The notes under the pieces: model-generated
What the model saw: the letters and a program-made list of their open reading frames with translations, nothing else
Told to the model about the DNA's origin: nothing
The model's database searches: none
Program-made: the position numbers and the translations under genes
Source of the DNA: Bacteroidales bacterium
Lineage (GTDB): Bacteria; Bacteroidota; Bacteroidia; Bacteroidales; Lentimicrobiaceae
Reading direction: 5' to 3'
Assembly: GCA_022837485.1 (NCBI GenBank)
Contig: JALHHH010000065.1
Location: 1-15,345, forward strand
DNA: 15,345 nt
Shown here: positions 1-7,175 of the stretch, piece after piece
How positions within the stretch are numbered: position 1 is the first letter of the stretch
How the letters are laid out: the number at the start of each line of letters is the position of its first letter

Positions 1-651
1 GCTGTGATTGGCGGTTACGTTCTCAAAGAGGTAGGAAGAGACGGCGCCAACGCTCTGACCATCCACCAGCACATCCAGAATCTCGTATCCTGTATTGGCT
101 GTAATGCTGAACAGCTGACCGTCGCCGTATTCCACTGCAACAACACCTGAGGGATCAATGGATCCACCCGTTCCCGCGGAAGCGGTGATGGTGAAGGTTT
201 GCTTTTCGAAATTGGCCGATATTATCAGGTTTTCTGCCGGCATTTCAAAAGTAAATACCGCATTGTCTGAAACTTCCTGACCCTCCCAAACCCAGTTTAC
301 GAATTCATAACCCGTATTTGGGGAAGCGGTGATCTCCACCATCTGTCCCTCTTCATAGAGGCCCTCGCCTGCGACAGTGCCGGATCCAATTGGATTTACT
401 TCCAGAATCAGGCTAAAAAGGTCACTTTGGATTAATTGAAAACTTACCTCTATGCTTTGATCGCTGGTTACATTTTCGAAAAGATAAGTAGCAACCGCAG
501 CTGTGCTTTCTCCATTCACCAGCAATTCAGAGATTTCATACCCGGCTTCGGGGGTAATTGTATACAACTGGCTTCCTCCTTCTTCCACCAGTGTTTCACC
601 GGACGGATCAATACTTCCGCCGGTCCCGGCCGAAGAAGTGATGGTAAAGTA
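1..651 (-). repeat. Three InlB B-repeat-like modules (A-B-A order)
   Basis: These are protein-level repeats inside the large beta-helix protein. The two A modules (DNA about 654-442 and 210-1) share SAGTGGSIDPSG near their start and YLFENVT near their end. The middle B module (about 432-211) has a different sequence, with SPNTGYEFVNW and FTFEMPAENL, but the same general build. The A copies have diverged at DNA level, so the duplication is not recent. These fit the divergent InlB B-repeat/Flg_new group of stalk domains. More copies may lie beyond the left edge. Confidence 0.75.
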
Positions 652-3300
652 CGTCTGGCCTTCCTGCGTTGTGATCGGGGTGCCAAAGTGTGAGGTGTTC
701 CCTAAGTTATCGGTAGCCGTTGCTGTTATCTGATGACCTGCAATGAAACCCAATTCTTCAGGAATGGTAAGGGTCACCGTTTTTGCTCCGGCGTAAAATT
801 CGGCAGTTCCAAATAAATCAAATCCAAGGAATGTTTTTCCCTGCCTTTCATTGGGATTGGTGCTGAAGAATTCCACCCGGATGGAATATGCGGAATTGGT
901 CGGATCGGAAGACACAAAATAAGTAATCTCCAGTTGCCCTCCTCCAAATGTGGCACTTGTTACTTCCGGGAAGTTCTGAAGCTGGTTTGGCCCCGTATCG
1001 GCATCGCCGAGATCGTTACCGGGAATACTGCTGTAGTTCCCGAGAAGAATTCCGTGACCCGTATTGGAATAAACGGAATTACCAAGGATTTCATTCCTGA
1101 CAGGTACCAGGTTAATGAAGTCGCTCATACTTATCCCCCGGCCGCTGTTGTACGCGATCTTGTTTTGACGTGCCGGGATAATACCACCGATCCTGTTCCG
1201 GATTCCTCCGCCAATATCAATACCGTTGGCTCCGTTACCTAACGCCAGGCCTTCCGGATTGGTTCCAATATAATTTCCCCAGATGTTATTCAGGTCAGCC
1301 GATCCCGTTAAGGAAAGCAGTAAAATCCCATTCGAGGTATTTCCGGAAATAATGTTAAAGTCTCCTGTATTGTTTCCGCCAATAGTATTGCTTGGAGCTC
1401 TGAGTATTATGCCGTTTCCAATATTGGGGATGGCCAGCTGGCCGGTAATATCAACCCCGATTTTGTTGCTTTTGATTGTAGCTCTTGCAGTATTGCCGAT
1501 GACTTCAATACCTGCTGTGGAACCAGAATTCCCGTTGCCGGAAATTACATTTCCCTGTATCAGGGTTGAGGTGCTGTTTGAAATTCCTATTCCTCCGGCA
1601 CGATTTCCAACAGCACCCGTTCCCGATGCATTGGTACCGATCAGATTACCAAGAATATTGTTTTGAATGCTGGTAGATCCGGCCACAATTACACCGTGAC
1701 CATAATTCCCCGAAATCAGGTTCCCTTTGCCGGGATCCAAGCCTCCAACGACGTTGTTGCTGGATCCGTATCCGACGTATATACCATATCCGGTTGGTTC
1801 TGTATAGCCTGCTGTGCCATCAGGGGTAGTGCCGATGAAGTTTCCAAAGATCTGGTTGAATCTGACCTGATCGCCACCCAGTAATATTCCATCGCTGTTG
1901 TTTCCTGAAATGATATTTCTTTCGGCTGCAGTAGTGCCGCCAATGGTATTGTACTGAGACACTCCATTAATCAGAATTCCGACGTCATTTGACATAGGAT
2001 TGGCATTCACGTCCAAACCAATGTAGTTACCTGCGATCACATTATTGGTGTTGGGAAGTTCATCCGGACCCAGGCCTGCCCCCAGCTCAATGCCTGCCTG
2101 ACCGTTTCCGGAAATAATATTCTGGGCGCCGGGTTCAGCACCTCCTATCAGGGTTTGGTCCGGACCCCAATAAACAGAAATGCCCGTCCATTCATTGGGG
2201 ATGGCAACAGTGCCTGTAACATCCGTACCAACGTAATTTCCTTTCACCTGGGTATTTAGTGTGCCGGGGGAGACAATTAAAATTCCATTCATATCTGCAC
2301 CACTGATAATGTTGCGCTGCGAAACCGAAGTGCCTCCGATCAGGGTGTTGCTTGCGCTTTCTGCGATCTGAATGTTGGTGGAATTGCCTCGATCAGCAGT
2401 TCCTGTAGCATCCGTCCCAATGTAATTTCCCGAGATTACATTGTCGGATGAGATTGGCCCCGGCCTTACCTCATTGCCAAAAATGGCTACTCCGATTGCT
2501 GTGTGGCCTGAAATCACATTGCGCTCTTCGGGTGATGTACCTCCTACCAGATTGTTCGAGCTGTTCATGATCTGCACTCCGCGCACATTAGGGAAAGGGG
2601 TGACGCCATCAGGTGCCAGTCCAATGAAGTTGCCCTGAATTTTATTATTGTTGGTTTCTATAACAATGGCAAACCCATTATAACCTGCCTGAGGCTGATC
2701 GGGAGGGATAGGCCGGTCAAATCCTCCGATCACCAGGCCACGGATCTCGCTGCCATGAGCATCGCCAAAAATGCGAAAACCTTCCTGTCCGTCAGGGGTC
2801 AGACTTCCGTCGAGTACAATCACCGGCGCACCGGGAGCCCAGCCGGGCTGTGTGGTGCCGTCAATGATAACGGGATTATAGATATATCCCAGCCGGTCCA
2901 GCGGCTGAATATAGTGAGGCCCGCTACCGGGAATATCAAACGCAATGATGTCTGCTTCAGGGCTTGCATTGGCCTGCTGAATGGCCCAGCGCAGCGATCC
3001 TTCACCCGAGTCGTTGGTGTTGGTTACGGTGAGGGTAGACCTGCCTCCCATTCCCTGGAGAGGCACCTGCTTCCGTTCCGTTGCTGGTGTCACGGAACGG
3101 AACCAGGTACCATAGTAAAGGTGCCCCCGTTCTTCAAGGGTTGCCGCTTTTCTGACAATATGTTCTTTCATGCGGTCTTCAGCCGGAAATTGGAATGGAG
3201 CCGCATCCTGTGCCATGCTTATGTTTTCCCGGCCCGTGAACATAAATAAGCTCATCAGGACCAGAAAAAATAAATGCCTGAATTGTAATTGGTTCTTCAT
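1..3300 (-). CDS. Giant secreted beta-helix protein with InlB-type repeats (3' end outside window)
   Basis: The minus-strand frame is open from ATG at 3300 to the left edge, giving 1100 visible codons and no stop, so the C-terminus is missing. Residues 1-30 look like a signal peptide ending at SMA-Q. Residues 90-160 have the VTNTNDSGEGSLRWAI...IDGTTQPGW lead-in that often precedes right-handed parallel beta-helices. Residues about 180-760 contain eight copies of a GN-(F/Y/L)-IG-(T/L) motif spaced roughly 63-72 residues apart, alternating with NxIGG and RNxISGN motifs, as in NosD-like helices (about three coils per unit). Residues 761-880 form a beta-sandwich-like region with an ATATDNLGNTS motif. 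Three InlB-like repeat modules follow at 883-953, 957-1030 and 1031-1100. The role is probably surface adhesion or glycan binding. A T9SS sorting domain is expected beyond the edge but is not visible. I infer no enzymatic activity. Confidence 0.9.
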   Translation of the reverse strand, partial: MKNQLQFRHLFFLVLMSLFMFTGRENISMAQDAAPFQFPAEDRMKEHIVRKAATLEERGHLYYGTWFRSVTPATERKQVPLQGMGGRSTLTVTNTNDSGEGSLRWAIQQANASPEADIIAFDIPGSGPHYIQPLDRLGYIYNPVIIDGTTQPGWAPGAPVIVLDGSLTPDGQEGFRIFGDAHGSEIRGLVIGGFDRPIPPDQPQAGYNGFAIVIETNNNKIQGNFIGLAPDGVTPFPNVRGVQIMNSSNNLVGGTSPEERNVISGHTAIGVAIFGNEVRPGPISSDNVISGNYIGTDATGTADRGNSTNIQIAESASNTLIGGTSVSQRNIISGADMNGILIVSPGTLNTQVKGNYVGTDVTGTVAIPNEWTGISVYWGPDQTLIGGAEPGAQNIISGNGQAGIELGAGLGPDELPNTNNVIAGNYIGLDVNANPMSNDVGILINGVSQYNTIGGTTAAERNIISGNNSDGILLGGDQVRFNQIFGNFIGTTPDGTAGYTEPTGYGIYVGYGSSNNVVGGLDPGKGNLISGNYGHGVIVAGSTSIQNNILGNLIGTNASGTGAVGNRAGGIGISNSTSTLIQGNVISGNGNSGSTAGIEVIGNTARATIKSNKIGVDITGQLAIPNIGNGIILRAPSNTIGGNNTGDFNIISGNTSNGILLLSLTGSADLNNIWGNYIGTNPEGLALGNGANGIDIGGGIRNRIGGIIPARQNKIAYNSGRGISMSDFINLVPVRNEILGNSVYSNTGHGILLGNYSSIPGNDLGDADTGPNQLQNFPEVTSATFGGGQLEITYFVSSDPTNSAYSIRVEFFSTNPNERQGKTFLGFDLFGTAEFYAGAKTVTLTIPEELGFIAGHQITATATDNLGNTSHFGTPITTQEGQTYFTITSSAGTGGSIDPSGETLVEEGGSQLYTITPEAGYEISELLVNGESTAAVATYLFENVTSDQSIEVSFQLIQSDLFSLILEVNPIGSGTVAGEGLYEEGQMVEITASPNTGYEFVNWVWEGQEVSDNAVFTFEMPAENLIISANFEKQTFTITASAGTGGSIDPSGVVAVEYGDGQLFSITANTGYEILDVLVDGQSVGAVSSYLFENVTANHS
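3062..3111 (-). other. Long imperfect inverted repeat inside a coding region
   Basis: The arms 3071-3081 (TTCCGTTCCGT) and 3092-3102 (ACGGAACGGAA) are perfect 11-bp inverted repeats around a 10-nt loop. In the minus-strand mRNA the pairing continues outward for eight more pairs (3104-3111 with 3062-3069, one of them a G-U wobble) after a single G-G mismatch. This gives 19 paired positions out of 20. It lies about 190 nt inside the beta-helix gene, over residues 64-80. A hairpin this long in a coding region is unexpected by chance. Its function is unknown. Confidence 0.8.
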
Positions 3301-3325
3301 GATGGTTAATGATTTGGTTAAAAAA

Positions 3326-3472
3326 TTAATTAACTGAGAAAATGAGATCATTGCAATGAATCCGATATCCATCAAAATCATTGTCATCTGGCAGTTTCAC
3401 ATAGTTTCTCAGAGGATTCTGTTTTCTGAATGGCAGGGCTTTTTCGAGAAATTCGGTAAGTTTATCGGCCAT
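3326..3472 (-). CDS. Possible small ORF, 48 aa, unknown function
   Basis: An ATG at 3472 opens a 48-codon frame ending at TAA 3328-3326. It begins 5 nt after the stop of the upstream secreted-protein gene and ends 25 nt before the start of the giant beta-helix gene, so it fills the gap almost exactly. The peptide is MADKLTEFLEKALPFRKQ..., with an acidic LPDDNDFDGY stretch and one Cys, and no signal peptide or membrane segment. I do not recognise it. It could be a translationally coupled small protein, the degraded remnant of a longer gene, or chance. The tight fit between its neighbours is the only positive support. Confidence 0.35.
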   Translation of the reverse strand: MADKLTEFLEKALPFRKQNPLRNYVKLPDDNDFDGYRIHCNDLIFSVN

Positions 3473-3477
3473 ATGGT

Positions 3478-4176
3478 TCAAAAAAAATAGTTCGCCATCC
3501 ATTTCATTCTTTCCGGATTACTGAGGTTGCTAATTTTCACCTTAGAAGGGAATGAAGCGGTCTCTTCCGGATTGGTATTATAGACCTCCTCAATCGTATA
3601 TTCTAACCAGTTGAAACCTTTTTTAAGGTCAAGCGAATAAGTATAACTTACTTCAACATTACCGCTTTCCAGGCCGATTTCATTATTGCAATTCAGATTA
3701 AGTTTAACATCCTCTCCTGCATATACGATATCCCAGAAAGTCGCTTTAATTGCGGGATTGTAGCCCTCATCTTCCAGCCAGGGTTTTAGTTCAGTATCCG
3801 AGACAAGGAAAATGGAACCTGTCCATTCATTGCCGTCCCACAGCGCTATATTTCCTCCCCTGAGAGCAGGAATATTTCCCTGCTTCCCAAAATCGTCGGG
3901 GCCACCGCAGCCAAATCTGAATACATTTCTCAGCTCCGTGAAGTACATATCTTTTATTTCATCCGTAATTGCAGACATCTGAATATCAGAAAGGTCCGCC
4001 GAAAGGTTTCCTTTTGCATCGATGCTGCCAAGTTTTAAAGGAGTATCCATGCCGGTACCAAAAAGGACAAGGTCGGCTGTTTTTGAGTTGTGGTTTTCCA
4101 GCGTCCGGCTTATTTTCTGCGCCTGCAGGGCAGGGGAGAGCAAGGCCAATATAAAAATGATCGATAGAATTCTCAT
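3478..4176 (-). CDS. Secreted protein of unknown family (232 aa)
   Basis: The ATG at 4176 gives a short signal peptide of about 19 residues ending LQA-Q, so the protein should be exported to the periplasm or beyond. The rest is mixed alpha/beta-looking and soluble. It has a FGCGG segment near residue 90 and a KGFNWLEYTIEEVY segment near residue 190 that look like conserved core motifs. There is no lipobox and no recognisable T9SS C-terminal domain; it ends MKWMANYFF. It lies just below the terminator that closes the S74 gene, so it probably has its own promoter, although I found no convincing TAnnTTTG box in the 100 nt upstream. I cannot assign a function. Confidence 0.8.
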   Translation of the reverse strand: MRILSIIFILALLSPALQAQKISRTLENHNSKTADLVLFGTGMDTPLKLGSIDAKGNLSADLSDIQMSAITDEIKDMYFTELRNVFRFGCGGPDDFGKQGNIPALRGGNIALWDGNEWTGSIFLVSDTELKPWLEDEGYNPAIKATFWDIVYAGEDVKLNLNCNNEIGLESGNVEVSYTYSLDLKKGFNWLEYTIEEVYNTNPEETASFPSKVKISNLSNPERMKWMANYFF

Positions 4177-4277
4177 GTTATCAGAGGTTTTAAAGTTTTA
4201 TGAATTGATAATGACTTGAATTATAATCTGTTGATGTTTTTTACTCATCCGTACATTGAAGTAATGCGGACTTTTTT

Positions 4278-4310
4278 AAAAAAACCCGGACAGAACACTT
4301 ACTGTCCGGG
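4278..4310 (-). terminator. Intrinsic terminator after the S74 adhesin gene
   Basis: A perfect 9-bp stem, CCCGGACAG (4285-4293) with CTGTCCGGG (4302-4310), closes an 8-nt loop. It is followed in the minus-strand transcript by a run of seven U (4284-4278). It lies about 150 nt past the stop of the S74 gene and 100 nt before the next start. The T-run is on one side only, so it acts on minus-strand transcripts. Confidence 0.88.
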
Positions 4311-4457
4311 CCAGCATTGCAGAAGACAATTTGTTTACTGTTTATAAAAGAACCCACCAAACTTATTGTTCTGATGCATTATGAGAAAATTTTTGGTTTT
4401 AACCAGGTCTAACTGTTTAATTGTACAAGTTTATCTTCTGAAGAACACCTCTCTGCT

Positions 4458-6419
4458 TTACTTGTTTTCAGCGGTTACACCGAATAATTTCTCCAGCTTT
4501 TCGAGTCTGTTTTCGTTATGTCTTCCTTGTGTGGTTAAAGTTTCCAGCTCAACCTTTAAGGCCTGATTGTCAGTCTTCAGCAGGTCATTTTCTGCTTTGA
4601 GTTCCTGTATGGCTTTTACCATAGGGGCAATCAGGTCGTTGTATCGAAGACTCAGCATTCCTTCATCATCTCTTGTAAGGATGCCGCTGTTGGTTACATT
4701 GAATTCCTGAAGTGTTTTTTCCAGATCCTGGGCGATAAATCCGAACTCGGTCTTATGGTTTTCATCATTTTTCCGCACATAGGAAACCGGATGTAAGGCA
4801 TTGATAAAACTCAGCCCCAACTCAGAAGTCTGGACATTTTCCTTCCAGCGACGGTCGGAAGTGATGGTCCATGCTACCTGTACACCGGCATAGGTAACGG
4901 TGGTACTGCCGATGCGCACCTGGTTACTTCCGGCTGCATTTGGCACCCGGGCATCGAAGCCGATGCCTGTATTGTTGTTTCCCGTGGTGTTGAAGAGCGC
5001 CCCAAAACCAATGGCGGTGTTGTTATATCCTGAAGTGTTTGACTTAAGCGCTTCAAATCCGTTAGCTGTGTTGTTATTTCCTGTTGTATTGGAATAAAGA
5101 GCAGAATGGCCATTAGCGGCATTGCGGCTTCCTGTCGTGTTATATGTAAGGGCTTCAAAACCAATGGCAGTGTTGTCATTCCCGGTTGTGTTGGCATAGA
5201 GTGAACCACTTCCGGTGCCGGTATTGTTGTTGCCTGTAGTGTTTGATCGCAGTGCGTCGTATCCGTTTGCGGTATTAAGATATCCTTCAGTATTGCTTAA
5301 AAGTGCTCTGACTCCAGCAGCTGTATTATAGATGCCGGTGGTGTTTGATTTGAGCGACTCCCAGCCAATGGCAGTATTATTGTAGCCTGTGGTATTGGAT
5401 TGCAGTGCACTTCTCCCGTTTGCGGTATTGTTATTGCCGGTTGTATTTTGAAACAGGGCAGAACTTCCGCTGGAAGTGTTGTTATTCCCTGTGGTATTGT
5501 TGGCTAATGCAAAGAAACCATTGGCAGTATTATCAGAGCCTGTAGTATTAGAGTATAGTGAACTTCTCCCGTGTGCGGTATTGTTGCTTCCGGAGCTATT
5601 AAAATAAAGTGCTGCTACTCCGGTCGCGGAGTTGTCGTTACCAATCGTACTATTCGCAAGGGCGCCGGTACCGTGGGCAGTATTGTAATTTCCGTAGGTG
5701 TTTGAATTAAGTGCAAATGATCCGGTAGCAGTGTTGTTGACTCCGCTGATATTTGCCATTAGTGCATTAACACCAAAAGAAGTGTTTTCAAGGTCTAGAT
5801 TCAGTCTGCCGGCAAGGACATTATTTCTTTTAAAAACCACATCATTATTATCAGTTGTGCCGATAAAATTATCAGTTGGGTTAGTGCCTGAATTTCCGCT
5901 TAATCCCCAAGCATTTTCGGCACCGTCAGCTCCGGCAGGCCCTTGTGGACCCTGAGGACCCTGTGGCCCTGCAGGGCCGGGTTCACCCTGAGGCCCCTGC
6001 GGTCCGGCTGGTCCGGGATTTCCGCTGGCCGAAAACAAGGCATACGGAACACTCAGAAGTTCACTGGTTCCGGTTATACTGTAATTGATTCCGCCTGCCG
6101 GGTCTGTTTCGGTCTGAACAAAGTAAGGCCCGTTGGCCCAGTTTATCCCCGACATGGAACCCGTCAGCACATTCCCGCTTCCGATTTCCAAAGTTACCAG
6201 TCCGTTGGCGTTGGAAGCGCGTGTATGTGTTTCTGCATATACGGTATTCCCATAGGTTGAATATTGCAGAATGCTAATCTTTATTCCAAGCATCCGGTTG
6301 GCAATTAAAGCGTTGTTGTTATCGCGCACAACTGCCTGATAGCTGATTTTCGGAGGTGCCTGGGCGTACAATCCTGCTGCAAGTAACAGGGTGAAGAATA
6401 TGGTGAAAATTTGTTTCAT
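4458..6419 (-). CDS. Adhesin-like protein: collagen-like segment, 17-aa head repeats, S74 chaperone domain
   Basis: This is a 653-aa exported protein with a signal peptide at 1-19 (GLYA-Q). Residues 22-130 form an N-terminal domain common in Bacteroidota (PPKISYQAVVRD...GPYFVQTETDPAGG...LLSVPYALFS). Residues 133-168 are twelve collagen-like G-X-Y triplets. Residues 216-486 are sixteen 17-residue repeats (consensus G-x-x-A-L-x-S-N-T-T-G-x-N-N-T-A-x), resembling the YadA-type heads of trimeric adhesins. Residues about 518-610 match the S74 intramolecular chaperone domain (SDRRWKEN...FGFIAQDLE), and 610-648 are a coiled coil. All these parts favour homotrimers. In characterised S74 proteins the domain cleaves itself off at the Ser after trimer folding. 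No T9SS sorting domain follows, so the route to the surface is unclear. It is probably co-transcribed with the T9SS protein gene 91 bp upstream. Confidence 0.92.
   Translation of the reverse strand: MKQIFTIFFTLLLAAGLYAQAPPKISYQAVVRDNNNALIANRMLGIKISILQYSTYGNTVYAETHTRASNANGLVTLEIGSGNVLTGSMSGINWANGPYFVQTETDPAGGINYSITGTSELLSVPYALFSASGNPGPAGPQGPQGEPGPAGPQGPQGPQGPAGADGAENAWGLSGNSGTNPTDNFIGTTDNNDVVFKRNNVLAGRLNLDLENTSFGVNALMANISGVNNTATGSFALNSNTYGNYNTAHGTGALANSTIGNDNSATGVAALYFNSSGSNNTAHGRSSLYSNTTGSDNTANGFFALANNTTGNNNTSSGSSALFQNTTGNNNTANGRSALQSNTTGYNNTAIGWESLKSNTTGIYNTAAGVRALLSNTEGYLNTANGYDALRSNTTGNNNTGTGSGSLYANTTGNDNTAIGFEALTYNTTGSRNAANGHSALYSNTTGNNNTANGFEALKSNTSGYNNTAIGFGALFNTTGNNNTGIGFDARVPNAAGSNQVRIGSTTVTYAGVQVAWTITSDRRWKENVQTSELGLSFINALHPVSYVRKNDENHKTEFGFIAQDLEKTLQEFNVTNSGILTRDDEGMLSLRYNDLIAPMVKAIQELKAENDLLKTDNQALKVELETLTTQGRHNENRLEKLEKLFGVTAENK
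4962..5774 (-). repeat. Sixteen 51-bp coding repeats (17-aa adhesin head repeats)
   Basis: Sixteen consecutive units run over residues 216-486 of the S74 protein. Fifteen are 17 residues long and the last is 16, having lost one residue after GALF. A degenerate seventeenth (GFDARVPNAAG...) follows. The protein consensus is strong (ALxSNTTGxNNTA), while the DNA copies differ at many third positions. The array is therefore maintained by protein selection and is not a recent perfect tandem expansion. Confidence 0.9.
5916..6023 (-). repeat. Collagen-like G-X-Y triplet segment
   Basis: Twelve uninterrupted Gly-X-Y triplets are coded at residues 133-168, mostly GPQ, GPA and GEP. The coding DNA includes a perfect 14-bp palindrome at 5965-5978. 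Gly-X-Y runs of this type form trimeric collagen helices in bacterial surface and phage fibre proteins, which fits the trimeric modules on either side. Confidence 0.9.
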
Positions 6420-6510
6420 GGTTTGAAGGTTTATTTGTGGTCGCTCTTGTAATTCCTGATGGCATAACGGTCAGGACGGATTCTGAACATTTTTTATCGT
6501 TAAGGTTGTC

Positions 6511-7011
6511 TCACCTGTATTTAATTACTTTAAATGTCTTTAAATCAGTGTTTTCTTCGGCAATGCTTAAAAGATATGTGCCCGGAGTACGGCGATACAA
6601 ATCAATCACTGTTTGCGTTCCCTCTATTCGTTTGGTTTCAAGCAGTTTCCCGTTGATATCGAAGAGCCGGTAGTCCAGTTTCCTGAAAGTAGCCAGGGCA
6701 GCCGAATTGATACGGATTATCAGTATACCTGTCGTCGGGTTGGGAAATGCTGAAACGATCAGCTCAATGTCTTCAGCTTTTTCGGTTACAGTAATAACAG
6801 ATATCTCATAGGGCTGCTGAACGCCCTGTAATACTGAACCATCCGGCCCGGAATTGGCCGTATAAAAAACCTGTCCTATGGAATAACCTGCCGAACCCCC
6901 GCTGCCCGCGGCATCTCCGCCGGCAGCTGCGGGGGATTTCTGGGCCATGAGTCCTGTATGAGCGGTGGCAAGCGTTAGTACAAAGCTTATTTTTAGAAGT
7001 ATATTTCTCAT
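6511..7011 (-). CDS. Short exported protein with T9SS type A C-terminal sorting domain
   Basis: I chose the ATG at 7011; an in-frame TTG lies three codons upstream but ATG gives a normal signal peptide. The product is 166 aa. Residues 1-24 are a signal peptide ending LMA-Q. Residues 25-75 are a Gly/Ala/Ser-rich segment (GGSAGYSIGQVFYT...GSVLQGVQQPYEI) that I recognise as a recurrent head module of short Bacteroidota proteins. The C-terminal 80 residues have the hallmarks of a type A sorting domain: AFPNPTTG, then DINGKLL, and PGTYLLSI with a final KTFKVIKYR. The protein should cross the outer membrane by T9SS and be anchored or released after cleavage of this domain. It precedes the S74 gene by 91 bp with no terminator between them, so the two are probably one operon. 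Confidence 0.88.
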   Translation of the reverse strand: MRNILLKISFVLTLATAHTGLMAQKSPAAAGGDAAGSGGSAGYSIGQVFYTANSGPDGSVLQGVQQPYEISVITVTEKAEDIELIVSAFPNPTTGILIIRINSAALATFRKLDYRLFDINGKLLETKRIEGTQTVIDLYRRTPGTYLLSIAEENTDLKTFKVIKYR

Positions 7012-7107
7012 GATTAACAATTTTTGACAAACGACCGAGTCGATATTCTCAGTTCAGGTCAACGGCCTGCAGGGAGACCTGTAGTAGTAATTTTCATATG
7101 GCCGTCA

Positions 7108-7143
7108 ATTACCCGTGCTACCGGTATCAATAGCACGGGTAAT
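7108..7143 (-). other. Perfect 13-bp hairpin without U-tract
   Basis: ATTACCCGTGCTA (7108-7120) is exactly complementary to 7131-7143 across a 10-nt loop that begins with CCGG. It lies 32 nt after the stop of the small lipoprotein gene and about 100 nt before the T9SS gene start on the same strand. Neither side has a T-run, so it is not a textbook terminator. It could be an mRNA 3'-end stabiliser, a processing site, or a weak or factor-assisted terminator. Confidence 0.75.
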
Positions 7144-7175
7144 GCTGTTAAAAATGCCTCAGGATTCCTTGAATT

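Noticed and set aside
4962..5774. Regular 51-bp repeats that might suggest a CRISPR-like or satellite array
   Set aside because: The copies have no conserved repeat/spacer pattern; they are coding repeats with a clear 17-residue protein consensus inside a long open frame.
5965..5978. Perfect 14-bp palindrome GGCCCTGCAGGGCC
   Set aside because: It lies in the collagen-like coding segment, where repeated GGN/CCN codons readily produce palindromes.
7012..7020. TTG start three codons upstream of the T9SS protein ATG
   Set aside because: The ATG at 7011 gives a normal signal peptide, so the rarer TTG start is not needed.
7055..7081. CAGGTC/GACCTG inverted repeat around a CCTGCAGG palindrome
   Set aside because: Only six pairs over a 15-nt loop, likely chance; no T-run or known operator match.
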